Assembly: GCA_019828545.1 (NCBI GenBank)
Contig: JACVRA010000086.1
Location: forward strand, 464,503-528,502
Length of the DNA: 64,000 nucleotides
DNA from: Paracamarosporium sp. OC-R06-R3
Lineage: Eukaryota; Ascomycota; Dothideomycetes; Pleosporales; Didymosphaeriaceae
Reading direction: 5' to 3'
A model generated the notes under the pieces. It searched no databases, was not told the DNA's origin, and saw only the letters and a list, made by a program, of their open reading frames with translations. The position numbers and the translations under genes are program-made. Position 1 is the first letter of the stretch. The number at the start of each line of letters is the position of its first letter. Shown here piece after piece: positions 12,093 to 22,708 of this stretch.

Positions 12093-13360
12093 GGGCCGCT
12101 CCCGTGACCACCATGTCGAGGGGGGCGCGCGCCGCACTGGATTGGATGCCGGCGGAGCGCGTGTCAGCGAGCAAGCCTCTTTCTGCCGGTGGTTGTGCCG
12201 GGTGGGTTATCGTAGCTACATTGTCGAGGATAGGGTAGGGTAGGGGAGGCAGGTGTGCCGGGCCAACAGATGTGCTGTGCTAGGCATTGCTGTGCTGTCA
12301 TGGGCTCGGGTGGATTGAAGCCGAGTTTACGGTGAGACGAGGTTGGTATGATGTCAGTGGTGGGTGAGATTGGGATGGAGCACGCCGGTGTAGAGTCTAT
12401 ATGGGCGAGCGAGTGTGGCGGGTAGAGTAGATCGTCAGGGAACGAGCCTCCTGTGGAGATTCTCGCAATGTGAGGTTCGCGAATGTGTGGTGTTGAACGG
12501 GGATTCTTGTTGGGTGTGTGTACACCATGTCACTGGCTATAAGGCGAAGGGCACGACTTCGTCAAAGCATGGGTCCTGTGTCCGGCTGTTTTCGTGATGT
12601 GGCGATAAGGAGGCGAGGTGTATGTCTCGCTCTGGCCTTTGCAGTTGCTTTTGAAAGGCCGACAGCGGACGTCGGTTTGTGAAGCCATCCACTTGTGGCT
12701 CAGCCCTTTTTGGGAGGGAGAGAAAATGCGGAGATAGGATGGCTGTTTGTGCCGTGTAAAGTAAAAGCGTGTGGTGGCTTATATATTTGGGTGGACGCGT
12801 TTTCCGTCTTGTTTTTGCATGCTGCCTTTACTGCCTGGTTGAACGGTTTGGCCTCACAATGGGAAGCTTGATGTGGAGGAGCAGAGTGGTGGTGTCGGCA
12901 TATCTTATGGTAAGCTGTCTTGCTATCTATATCCATTCACACTGAACAAGTGAGTCCAGGGGGTTGTTTCGAGCGGCTTTGGGACTTGGTGTCAGAGCGA
13001 GATATATAGCTATCCGTATCTTCGGTTAAACTGTGAAAGTGATCTGTGCAGCAACCAGTGTCCTGATACTGGATAAGGAGAGCGAAGGTGTGTGGGGATA
13101 GACCTTTGTCTCAGGTATAGAAAATTTGTATGCAATGAAAGCTGAAACTCATGCATGTTGCTTCCGCTTGTCGTGTTATAGGCCTGCAGGATATATCTCA
13201 TGCCTCAGGCCGTTATCACAGCGTGAAAATTCTGAGACAGATGCAAGGCTCCATGCACCCGCAGGGAGATTCAGTTTGGATGATTCCATTAGAATTCTCT
13301 CCCAATAGGTACGAGATAACAAGAGGCAGGATAGAAACACCTGCGTCACCACTTCCCCAT

Positions 13361-13915
13361 TTAAGACTGATTGCACTTACACTCTTGCTCCGGCATGACA
13401 GCCACCCATTCATTCTTCAATTCATCGTTGCTCTCCTCTTTCACCTCCCACTGACCAGCTTTCACCCCATTTGCCTGAGTATTTTGACTTCCTCCAGCGC
13501 AAACTTCACCATCGTCGTCCACACTATTGTCTTCCACTATATCATCTCTCAGAATGTCGTCTTCCACACCATCGTCTCCCACATCCTCTCCTCCAGGTCC
13601 ACATCCATCTGGCCACTCCCCCACCTCCCTAAACTCTTCCTCCAAACTCTGTCCCTGCCGCCCCAAATCAGAATCCCAACAGTACTCCCTCCACCATGGC
13701 TCTTCACCTGTCAAACCGCTATGCAACCGCCATTTCATCATCGCATCCCTGAATATCATCTTCATCCTCCCTTCCCCCTCCGTCTCCACTTGCCTCTTCC
13801 TACAAGGATCGAGAAGAGTGCGTGAAGGAGACGATTCCATCGGTGTAGCTTGTACAGATGTGCTTGATGCGGAGGTACCTGAGGTGGGTTGTGTCTGAGA
13901 TGGGATGTTGTACAT
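13361..13915 (-). CDS. Small acidic hypothetical protein
   Basis: A single open frame of 184 residues starts at the ATG at 13915 and ends at TAA at 13361. The N-terminus is Ser/Thr/Pro-rich. A charged, Trp-containing middle (MKMIFRDAMMKWRLHSG, then EEPWWREYCW) follows, then a strongly acidic segment (GEDVGDDGVEDDILRDDIVE). No signal peptide, membrane segment or known domain is visible, and I do not recognise a family. The opposite strand is also open but reads as Pro/Ser/His-rich low complexity, which suggests this strand is the coding one if either is. A lineage-specific nuclear or cytosolic protein is possible. A chance frame in biased sequence cannot be excluded. Confidence 0.45.
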   Translation of the reverse strand: MYNIPSQTQPTSGTSASSTSVQATPMESSPSRTLLDPCRKRQVETEGEGRMKMIFRDAMMKWRLHSGLTGEEPWWREYCWDSDLGRQGQSLEEEFREVGEWPDGCGPGGEDVGDDGVEDDILRDDIVEDNSVDDDGEVCAGGSQNTQANGVKAGQWEVKEESNDELKNEWVAVMPEQECKCNQS

Positions 13916-14861
13916 CCTGAAAGGGGGTCGGGAGGGGTGTCAGGTTGATGTTGACGTCAGGGTCTTTGGTTTGGGATTAATATAGGGAAAATGGGATTAT
14001 GAGGGCTTTAAGAAGAGAGACAAGGGCAGTTGATGCGGTTTCTATGGTGGTGTGTTGTGGCATCGTAGCAACTTGGCTGTGGCTGGTTTGGTATTTTGGT
14101 GAAAGAACTCCCGTCGGTATATGATAAAAGTGGAATATAAAGGTTTCTAGAGGAACTCAAAGGACAAGTTTCCCATTCTGCACCGTTAAATGTTGGTGAA
14201 AGCAAAGCAGATTAAATTGAGCGTTGAAGCCTAGTATACCTCATCCAACTCACAGCAGGACCCAGACCGAGTTTCCGCAAAATCCAATGTCGAATCCTAA
14301 GTCGCTAAGTGCCACCCAACATTATGTAGAAAAACTTCAACTAAATGACAGGGTATTATACGAGCATATATCAAATATTGACAGCGAAAAACTAAGAACA
14401 TGGTATCTCAGAAATGCAGGGTGATGCTATGCGTACATGGAAATCAAAGTCCTATGACCCAGAAAGAAAGAAAAACCTCAGAACGCCTGCATGTAGTTTC
14501 TTCGCATGCTCCATAATAGAGGGACTAAATCGACGCCGCTAATGCTATACCAAATCGCTATGCTGAAAGGGAATGCTACACGCAAAAGTGTACGTGCATG
14601 CGTACATCTGATTGCGATCTTGAGGTCGGTTGTTGAGGACAGGCAACACTGAATCCGTGCTGGAAGGTGAGGAGCAGTTAAAGGTCCACCCATCCAATAT
14701 GCAAGTCAAATCTGGGACGAAGTCTGGCTGAGGACACAGTGCGGAGGATGCGATAATAAGAGGTGTTCACCGGTGGGTGATGGCTACCTTCAGCACCTCT
14801 CTATATCATCATCTCGACACTGAGTCCTCGATCAGATTAAATCCATCCATCGACTGCAAAC
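13916..14861. other. AT-rich intergenic stretch between two orphan candidates
   Basis: 946 nt, more AT-rich than its surroundings, especially 14240-14470. A short open run around 14280-14424 starts at an ATG but resembles nothing known. It separates the divergently transcribed candidates at 13361-13915 and 14862-15319. Confidence 0.5.
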
Positions 14862-15319
14862 ATGTCGCCTATCAAAAAAAACTCATTGCGGCTCTTACCA
14901 GGAGAGGTATGTTGTCGCCCCGAACTGACGCCTGCTCCTGCTACTCCTGCTCACGAATCTCAGTCGTCCTTGTAAGTGAGGGATATCCGAATCGACCTCG
15001 ACCTCGACCTCGACACATCAGTCATATCGACCCCGGCCTATCCGCCGAATTGGCCAGTTGGTCCACAAATAGCAATACCATGCATACGGTGTGTGATATG
15101 GGGTGGGAGGTGATAGGGAGGATGGCGGCATCGAAGACGACGGCGGTGACTAGAGCTAATAGCGAGCAGGCAGTGTCGCACCGCCTAGAGATTGCGGAGA
15201 CATACAACCGCAACTTCGTGGACGAGCTGAAGACGATGCCTAGTATTGCCTGGATGTGTGATACCCTGCTGGGTGTCATGGAAGCCCAGGGGCTGAATCG
15301 TTCAAGTACATGTTCTTGA
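14862..15319 (+). CDS. Hypothetical small protein (two-exon model)
   Basis: Proposed exons 14862-14971 and 15022-15319 give 135 residues. The ATG starts MSPIKKNSLRLLPGE, and a consensus GTAAGT donor with CAG acceptor removes 50 nt that contain a GACCTC repeat. The spliced frame reads through SSFHIDPGLSAELASW and an amphipathic helix-like C-terminus (SHRLEIAETYNRNFVDELKT). No domain is recognised. An unspliced frame from ATG 14780 also stays open to the same stop (179 residues), so the start and intron are uncertain. The stop lies 18 nt from the 3' end of the patatin gene on the other strand, so the two are tail to tail. Function unknown. Confidence 0.4.
14994..15014. repeat. GACCTC hexanucleotide repeat
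   Basis: Three and a half tandem copies of GACCTC. In the proposed model of the small gene at 14862-15319 the repeat falls just before the intron's acceptor. Confidence 0.85.
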
Positions 15320-15337
15320 AATGAATAACGCAACATT

Positions 15338-17661
15338 TTAATGCTTTCCTTGGGCGGCTGAGGGCGCAGCAGGCTCAGAGGTAACAATTGTGGGAATGTT
15401 AACTGGTGAATCCTGATTGGATGGCTTCTTTGAACGGTTATCCGTATGTTGTGATCCAGATAGAGTAGCAGAAGTCTGGCTCTCAACAGGTGTGGGCTTC
15501 GGGGAATTCGCTGATGATTTTTGTCCACTTGACCTCCGTGACTGGGGTGCAGTGGCGGGTTTGGGGGTTGCCATCCCATCCTCCTCTTGCAAAGTACCCG
15601 TTAACCACTGGCCCATATGTGTCTGCCATCGGCGGAGGTCATCGTGCTTCGTGGCTTCCCTCAATCTTCTATGTCTTACTAGCCTCTCTGCGACTTGTTG
15701 TAGCATGACTTTTGGCGGCGCATACTCTAGAAGCGGGGCTTTCGTCTTTGCTTTTTCCCTGTCGAGATATGCTCTTGTTACATTCTCCATCCGGGAAAGC
15801 GACTTACCACCAGCGACCTCTTTCGTAACGCCAGTGGCAGGATTCGTCCACACTCCTTTGTCCCAATTGTCCAGCGCCATGTCTTCCAGGCCTTCATCGA
15901 CATTCAAGCGTTTGTACCAGCGGTGCTCGCCACGAGCAATCGTGCGCATCATCTTATGCCTGTCTTCACCTTCGGTGTATTTGATCAAGACATTCTTGAA
16001 AACTGCGAACTTCTCTGACCATTTTTGCAGTAACGGGACTTTCCCAAAAGGTCCTGGCCAAACAGAAGCGAAACCGTCGTTTTCAGTGTTTGGTCTTCCT
16101 GTGCCGATGGACAGAAGTAAAGCAGGTTCGTGCTCATCTCCCTTCAACGAAGCATGTTCACTGTAAGCTGCATATGAAGGGTTATTCTCCCGGATTCCTC
16201 CGTCTTTGAAACCAGTTTTGTTTTTGTCGCCGAAATCCGCTTCAAGCATCTTAAAAAAGAACGGTGCTGCTGAAGTAGCACGTGTAACTTGCCATATTCT
16301 GAGCTTATCGGCGCCCTCGTTGTAAGGCGTTACCCACACAGGGGCAACGTCTGGATCGTAGCGATGGTCATAGGTCCGTAGCAAGTAAGCTTCGTCAATC
16401 ATGCCAGAGTGGGTAGCGGTCAGGCATATCCTGCTTGAGGTTAGTATAGATTTTAGGTAGATTAGCTCACCTCCTGGTGGGCAAGGTGACTGTTCTGTGC
16501 GTTTGGCCTCAGCACCACCTATCCTGTGGTGACACAAGGTGTACTCAAATTTTGATATGGCTGGTACACTTCCGAAGGGCATTACTTACGACTGACAGAT
16601 TCTTTCTGTATGACCAGTCATGCTAGAAGCTAGCGAGCTACTCTCAGGCTTAACTTCATCAACATTCCATGGATGCCTATACACGGATTAGTACTGATTT
16701 CATCTGGCGCACTGAACAAAGTGGAAGCTGGGCACTCTCGCATGTGCGTCCTCCTCAATGTCACCGTAAGAAATACCGTACATTAGCAGAAAATGTGAGA
16801 CTGTGGATCCAGTAGCCACACATAGTCTGAGGTTGTATAGCATATCTTGGGGTAACACTGCCGAACGCACCTATGACAATGCCCTGCTTTTTTCCATCAA
16901 CCATAATTTAATACATACCAATCATCGCCCTCGCAGCTCTCGTGGTGTTTGCAGTATTGTCTCACAATCGTTTTTACCGCCTTCTCAAGGGGCTTGTGGT
17001 GATATTTTGTAGCCAACGGGAGCGTGTTTCTGCGGTGCCCAAAGAGGTCATCTCCTACTTGGCGGTAGATCTCCAAACATTGTGGGACCGACATGCGTAG
17101 CCGCGCTAGCATGACCGATATAAGACCGCCTGTGCTTGTTCCGTACATATAATCGAAGTAGTGGCATGGCAGCAGCTCGTCTTCGTTGAACGTGAGCCTT
17201 TTCGAACCGGGTACAGGACCCTCTTCTTCTATCAGTCGTCGTTCGCATTCGGCAATCTCGTGCATGAGACGTTGGAGGATTATTAGGCTCGCGTAGCCTC
17301 GTATGCCACCGCCATCTGTCAAAGTGTTAGCATTCGTTCAGGAATGTTGCTTCATCCCAGGCAACAGCGACCTCATGCTGTTGTCCGCTCCTGCCATTCT
17401 CTGATGTATGCGCCCAGCCAAGATGCGATCGCGGAGGCACTGAGCCACCAACGGGAAAAGAGCGGCAGCTAGCAAACAGGTGTCATGCCAAACGTCCGTG
17501 TACGTACCTAAGGTCAATATAAGATCCTCCCAACAGTTCTCCTCTGTCACCGACACGCTCCACGTATGTCCTGTCCTATCCGCCGCCGAAGCCGAGGTGC
17601 CAGTTGTCATAATCGAGAGCGCCCGCGGCGAGTCGACGGGAGGAGCGAGCGTCGCCTGCAT
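15338..17661 (-). CDS. Patatin-like phospholipase
   Basis: Exons on the minus strand are 17661-17508, 17315-16919, 16676-16590 and 16430-15338, giving 576 residues. The joins restore ILTLDGGGIRGY (oxyanion-hole motif, residues 52-58), YGTSTGG with the nucleophile Ser112, and KDGGIREN with the catalytic Asp289: the complete Ser-Asp dyad of patatin lipid acyl hydrolases. The block WQVTRATSAAPFFFKMLEA is typical of fungal members. The C-terminal 100 residues are Ser/Pro/Thr-rich and probably disordered. It should hydrolyse acyl esters of phospholipids or neutral lipids. No signal peptide is seen. Three introns are long for this window (192, 242 and 159 nt), so a small extra exon may have been missed, although the frame closes without one. 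Confidence 0.85.
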
Positions 17662-18933
17662 GATGGAGGTGGTGGATTAGCGCCAGATTTGTAGCAGCAG
17701 TGGACCGTGGTTGAAGGAATGGATCGACAGGCGACGCGGAGCTGCGATATGATGCGGCACTTCTGCGTGCGCAAGGCTAGGGGATAGCCTGGCAGTTTTA
17801 AGGCCTGAGCCTCATGATGTTGCGCGTGGTGAGGGTGTGGGTTGCCGATGCGGGAGTGGCTGAATGATCGCCCAAAATGGCCGAACTTACTGGAAATGCG
17901 CCCCTGATTCGTCGGCGCGATGACTCGTCGAGTGTGCCACTGCTCCGCCTCACACCTCGTTTCCTGTTACAACTGCAGCCGTTGCTGCTGCTTCAGTACA
18001 AGTCCACTCTTGCGAATTATTCTGGAGCTCCACGGGCAATCAGGGGCGCATGCGGTCTGTGTCACGCACAGAAGGTGATGAGATCAGCCCGCTCCCGCAG
18101 CCGATCCTTCGCCCGACCGATCTGGGGTAAACATACCACTTGGACACTTTCAGGCGCAAACCACGGCTGCACAGAGACCCGCTCAGTGTCCTCTACAAAC
18201 GTTGAAGATTGGCGTTATCAAACGGCGCAAACGGCGGCAGCCTTGATGCTACGGCTACAACCGCAGCTAATGCATGCCGCAAGCTCGCCGCAGTCCAGAT
18301 GACGCCTGCCATGTGATGTCTTCTGTGGGCAGCGAACAGCTAGTTTGCTTGAAAATCAAGCGCAAACCCGTCTGCCAGTCACCTGTATTGTCCGTACGGA
18401 CACGAGAACCATCCTTGTCCCTACCGTTTTATCCAATGATGATTGCGCAGGGCAATGGTATTATGTTCGACGATCCTTCAAGTTTGCACGTCGTTGTATC
18501 ACAAATGACGCATTTCTAATCGCTTCGGGCGCGTCTATCGCCGGCAAGCACAGCGCGAGGCACGATCTTGTGCAATGCAAACTGGTAGGGTAGCATTAGC
18601 ATCAGACCTCTTTGAGTGAAGGCGTGTAGCCAATCGCATCCCCAGCATTCAGGCCAATCAGCTTGCCTCGGCCGATGCCGGCCTGCGCCATACTTCCTGT
18701 GGCGCAGCACAGGTGTGACGTTGGGCTCAACGTTCCTTGAGGACCGAGGCCTCACTCCACCTCAGCGCCTTCACATCACCAGACGCGCGCTGCATGCGTT
18801 GCCCTTCCCTATACAAAGCCCCAACTACCAAAGCTCGTGGCTCGCAAACATCGCACATTCTCGACCGTCCACCAACAGCCCTACGTAACTCCGTCTCAGC
18901 CTCACCGTCGATCTGGCGGACACAAACCCCAGT
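17662..18933. other. Divergent intergenic region, no gene seen
   Basis: 1.27 kb between the patatin gene (minus) and the small gene at 18934 (plus), so it must contain both promoters. Open frames at 17877-18302 and 18274-18888 have no homologous look and no consistent splice partners. Confidence 0.5.
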
Positions 18934-19513
18934 ATGACCTGGACATCCAGCTCGACAGGCGGTACGGGCTCAAGTCAGACCAGCAAAGCTAGCACCCTCT
19001 TTGGGCTCGATGAAGAGGATGATTCCAGTATCCTCGTCTACAAATATCGCTCGGGCTGCAAAGCCCTCGAGGTTTCCACACAGCGCGACCTATGTCGCGA
19101 GCTGGATTCTGGTAAGTCGGAAATTCTACCGCTGCGTGGGGTTTCGCTAACAAAGGGCGGCCTCTATAGACCCACAACTACCTTTTACGCGGGTAACCCA
19201 GAAGGACATTCCTCGAGGCAACAGTCGACTAGAAATTCGCACCGAAGACCTGCTCTTGCCTGAGGATCTCGAGCGCAACCGCGACAAGCTTGCACTAAAG
19301 TCATCCCTCGCGAACGTCGGCCTACCATCCACAGCATACTGGAAACGGCTGCTCTTCAACTCGTTTCCTAAACTCTACATAGTCTCCCGATCGCCCACAA
19401 CCAGTCCTGCGAGCTCCAAGAACAACTCGCCAGAAAGCTCACAGCACGTGAGTCCCGCCACAACTTTCCCCGTAGATACACCACATCCCTTGCAGGACCC
19501 GACACAATCATAG
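18934..19513 (+). CDS. Small hypothetical protein, probably conserved in fungi
   Basis: Exons 18934-19111, 19170-19447 and 19496-19513 encode 157 residues. The first intron has a GTAAGT donor and TATAG acceptor and joins RDLCRELDS to DPQLPFTRVTQ in frame. The second (GTGAGT...TTGCAG, 48 nt) is a multiple of three, so retaining it would only insert 16 residues near the C-terminus. The Ser/Thr-rich N-terminus is followed by an acidic patch (LDEEDDSSILVYKY). The central part LEIRTEDLLLPEDLERNRDK and YWKRLLFNSFPKLYIVSRS looks like a folded, constrained sequence. No known domain is recognised and no signal peptide is present. Function unknown; the clean splicing supports a real gene. Confidence 0.65.
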
Positions 19514-20264
19514 TCTTTCGCGCGGTGGCTGGCTAGATCGCGACTGTATTCAACGTGGCGGGACTGTCGAACTGTTTTTGGTCGACTGGTCTTACGTGCC
19601 TTGACTCATCGCACAAATGCCGAAGGGTTGCGATGCTAGCCGCGATTATGCGCTCCCACTCAAGCATTCCTTGAATATACACATTCCCTTATGATACCCG
19701 ACGCTCATGAACTAGCGAACGGCGTTGGTTAGGCGTATTTCTTTCATGGCGGTTGATTGTCGTTTCTATGTCTTATCCGGCGTCACATGGTCTTGGAAAA
19801 CATCGCCTCAAATTCGAAAGGCGGCGGCTAGGTTGGTCACCTCAGGCGATTGAGTACGCTCTCCCAATCTTCACACGAACAATCAATCTTAAATATATAA
19901 CAAACCATTTGATTGCGATCTACTGCCGTGAGCTTAACACACTTAACAGCAACAACCAATCATGTTTCACAGCATACTTATGCTCTAACCAGCCACCCCT
20001 CACACTGTTATTTCACCTGCAGCTTGAGTGCCACAATCGATGCAGGAGAGTGGAGAACGACTACTGCACTCCAGCGGAAGCTAACCCACATCGCGTCATC
20101 TCCCGACGTCCACCTTACAAATAGCCCTCGTGGAATTCCGTATCGCTCTTTCTCATATCACAAGAGCTCTTTCCTACCTATTTCTTTAACTTATCCTTCT
20201 AGCACCTCTATATACCCTAGTTTCAACAACCCTTATCTCAGCCGCAACGTCACTAATTAACACA
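19514..20264. other. Intergenic region upstream of the CinA-domain gene
   Basis: 751 nt. The part after 19860 is AT- and pyrimidine-rich with several TATA-like stretches (for example around 19890) and likely contains the promoter of the next gene. No coding sequence is seen. Confidence 0.5.
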
Positions 20265-20919
20265 ATGACATCCCCCTTCCCACCACCCGAGCTCCGCGAA
20301 ATCATCCAAGAAGTAGCTTCCCTTCTCAAAGAGCGCAAGGAAACAATCTCAGTTGCCGAAACCGTACATCCCCCACTTTCACCCACATCCACTCTACCAT
20401 AAATCCACCCCACATCTAACTACCTACCCCACAGGCAGCAGGTGGCCTCATCTCCGCAACGCTCCTCTCCTTCCCAGGCGCCTCATCTTACTACCGCGGC
20501 GGCCTCACTCTCTACACGCTAGAAGCGCGAGTCGCATTTGGAGGCTGGACGTCCCAGGACATTGAGAATTACGCTGGGCCTACGACGGATATTGTAAAAG
20601 GGTTGGCGGAGCATACGAGGAAGACGCTGGGGAGCACGTGGACGGTGAGTGAGAGCGGGACGGCGGGACCAGGAGGTGGCGTCAAGGGGACGGCGAGATA
20701 TAGGGACCCGGGGTATGTCGCGCTTGCGGTGGCGGGGGAGAAGGGGACGGAGGTGAGGGAGTTGAGTACGGGGTTGGGTGGGGACAGGGAGGGGAATATG
20801 GTAAGTGTGCGAGAGTGATTTCGTTATTGTGTTGGGGACTAACTGTGGTGTAGGTGAGGTTTGCGGTGGAGGGGTTGAAGTTGGTTAGAGATGTTATTAA
20901 GGGTGAGGGGAAGCTGTAG
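20265..20919 (+). CDS. CinA C-terminal domain protein (PncC-type amidase family)
   Basis: Exons 20265-20363, 20435-20800 and 20854-20919 encode 176 residues, the size of a stand-alone CinA C-terminal domain. Two family blocks are clear. The first is the N-terminal SVAETAAGGLISATLLSFPG with SYYRGG, corresponding to the bacterial AESCTGG...PGSS...RGG region. The second is VSESGTAGPGGG, matching the bacterial SxTGIAGPGGG region. Bacterial members deamidate nicotinamide mononucleotide to nicotinate mononucleotide in pyridine-nucleotide recycling; fungal members are annotated only by similarity. The bacterial Ser-Cys-Thr of AESCTGG reads Thr-Ala-Ala here, so activity is unproven. No targeting signal is evident, suggesting a cytosolic protein. 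Tail to tail with the lectin gene (292 nt apart). Confidence 0.88.
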
Positions 20920-21211
20920 GGTTGAGGCAGCGATGACAGTTTACTACGATGATGTGTAAGAGGATGAATGATCGTTGACGGCTTCATCAACATAGTGAAA
21001 GACATGATTGTTTTTAATTCGTTGTATTGATATTCAAGACCGAATTTGTATGTACTACTGCGCCAGGCACCAAACGCAACAACTCTCACCCACGGTGCGA
21101 TACCGCCCAAACGCCATATATGCCACAGGTACTGCGCAGCTAGACCTATGATACAAACCCTCTATCTAGCCACATCAAATCATAAACAAAAGAACACGGA
21201 ACCGGACACTT

Positions 21212-22708
21212 TCATAGATACTTCTTCGGCGCATTGCCCCTCCTCTTCTTGTACAACGCGTAGGCACCCACAACCATGATCTGCACTGCAACAGCAATAA
21301 AGAGGAAGGATGTCAAACTGGGTCTGCTCTTATCGACGACTGTCATACTGTCAGTACTACCCACACTTTCGTTAATCGAAGTGACTTACTATCCGTGATC
21401 GCTGCAGGGATGTTGTTGCTCAGCGCACTATGCCCTTGTTGAATAGACTGATGCACCGAGTTCAGCAGATCTTTGAAATCCTTGCTCTCCAAGTCTCTCA
21501 GCGTCTCCATAGTCGTCCGCTCTACCTTCTCCACATTGCGCATCGTCGCCGAGATCTGGTCGTGCATTGGTGTAATGCGACCCATAAGCTGGTCAAACCG
21601 CGCATCATTATCCGCGGCTATTTTCTCAAGCAAATCGTACAGCCCATCAATCTTATGGTTGATGACTTGCAGCCGGTTGTGCAGATCCGCGAACTGATCT
21701 TGTTGCGATTTGATGTTTGCGGCAAAGACGTCTTCAACCATTTGCGGGATGTTGGGGTCGATGGGTTTGTTCTGCTCTTGGGTGCGCTGGAGCCAGTTGC
21801 CATGGACGCGGGGAGGGGGTTGGACCTTTTGCTGTTGGTTCTGGTCTTGCTGCTGCTGCTGTTGATTGGGATTCTGGGCAGCTTGGTATTGATTGTGAGA
21901 GCCGGGCTCTTCGCGGGTGTATGCATTTGTGGTGGAGACGAGGAATTTGTGGACTTCGAAGGAATCTGGGTTCTCGGCTGAGGATGCAGTTATACCGAAG
22001 TGGTAGCCTTCCGGGAGCCTGACCTGTGAACGCTTTGTTAGCTTGTGTACGGTGAAATTTGATGTAAAGCCTTACCTTGTCTGTGGAGAAACAGGGCGAA
22101 CCGTCCACAGTGACTTCGAATTTGCCATTCGCTTGTTGTATCTTCAATACGCTCAAGCGTCCCAAATTCCTATACGCATAGTTGCATTGCCCAAAAGCCA
22201 ACTGATCTAGATCATGATGCGCTTTGAAATCGATGTCTCCAGCATTCAAGAACCCACGCACCGATCCTCCCCGCCCCTCGTATTGATCGACAACCAACAC
22301 CAAGCCATCAAACTTGGGCGCTGTGTACAAGCTCGCCGGTAGCTCGTTCTTCTGCGACTCCCTCGTATACCACAGCTGCAGGTTGCCACCACCCCGCTCT
22401 ATGCCTGATGCGCGGAAGTGCAATTCTGCGGACCAGTCGCCGGCATGATGCAATGGGTCCTCGCTCCACAAGGCTCCGCGTCTGTTACCGGGCCACGGTG
22501 GTGTGAGGACGGCGCGGTCGGACAGTATCTCAATGTCCCATCCGAGACCTTTCGCATCATAGTGTGGGATTGCGCGAAGGTTGGGCGATATGGGTTGGCC
22601 ATCTTTCTGACCAAAGCTCAGATTGTCTATTATGTATTGCGCGCGGGCGGTTGAAAATGCAAGGGTGGACCAGGCGATGGTCTTCAGGGTTCGCGCGGTG
22701 ACATGCAT
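21212..22708 (-). CDS. L-type lectin-like cargo receptor (ERGIC-53/Emp47 type)
   Basis: Minus-strand exons 22708-22076, 22023-21390 and 21339-21212 encode 464 residues. There is an N-terminal signal peptide (about residues 1-23, ending STARA before QYI). A leguminous-lectin-like luminal domain spans about residues 25-240, including the block FDGLVLVVDQYEGRGGSVRG. A Gln-rich linker lies near residue 260 and a heptad-rich coiled coil at about 300-410. One membrane span (FLFIAVAVQIMVVGAYALY) precedes a short basic cytosolic tail ending in KKYL, a classical KKXX di-lysine ER-retrieval signal. This architecture is that of Emp46/47 and ERGIC-53, which carry glycoproteins from ER to Golgi in COPII vesicles and return with COPI. 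The third exon's acceptor was chosen because the nearer AG would create a stop. Confidence 0.9.

Larger units (their letters stand above)
11139..13360. other. Gene-poor stretch with short tandem repeats
   Basis: 2.2 kb without a credible gene. It contains several local tandem repeats (11812-11884, 11996-12027, 12065-12092, 12231-12246) and turns GT-rich after about 12200. Open frames here show compositional bias only. Confidence 0.5.

Noticed and set aside
12231..12246. TAGGG repeats that resemble telomeric DNA
   Set aside because: Only three units of TAGGG rather than TTAGGG, inside a chromosome arm with genes on both sides; a simple repeat.
15417..16166. 249-codon plus-strand frame inside the patatin gene
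   Set aside because: It is antisense to a well-supported coding exon with catalytic motifs; the frame has no features of its own.
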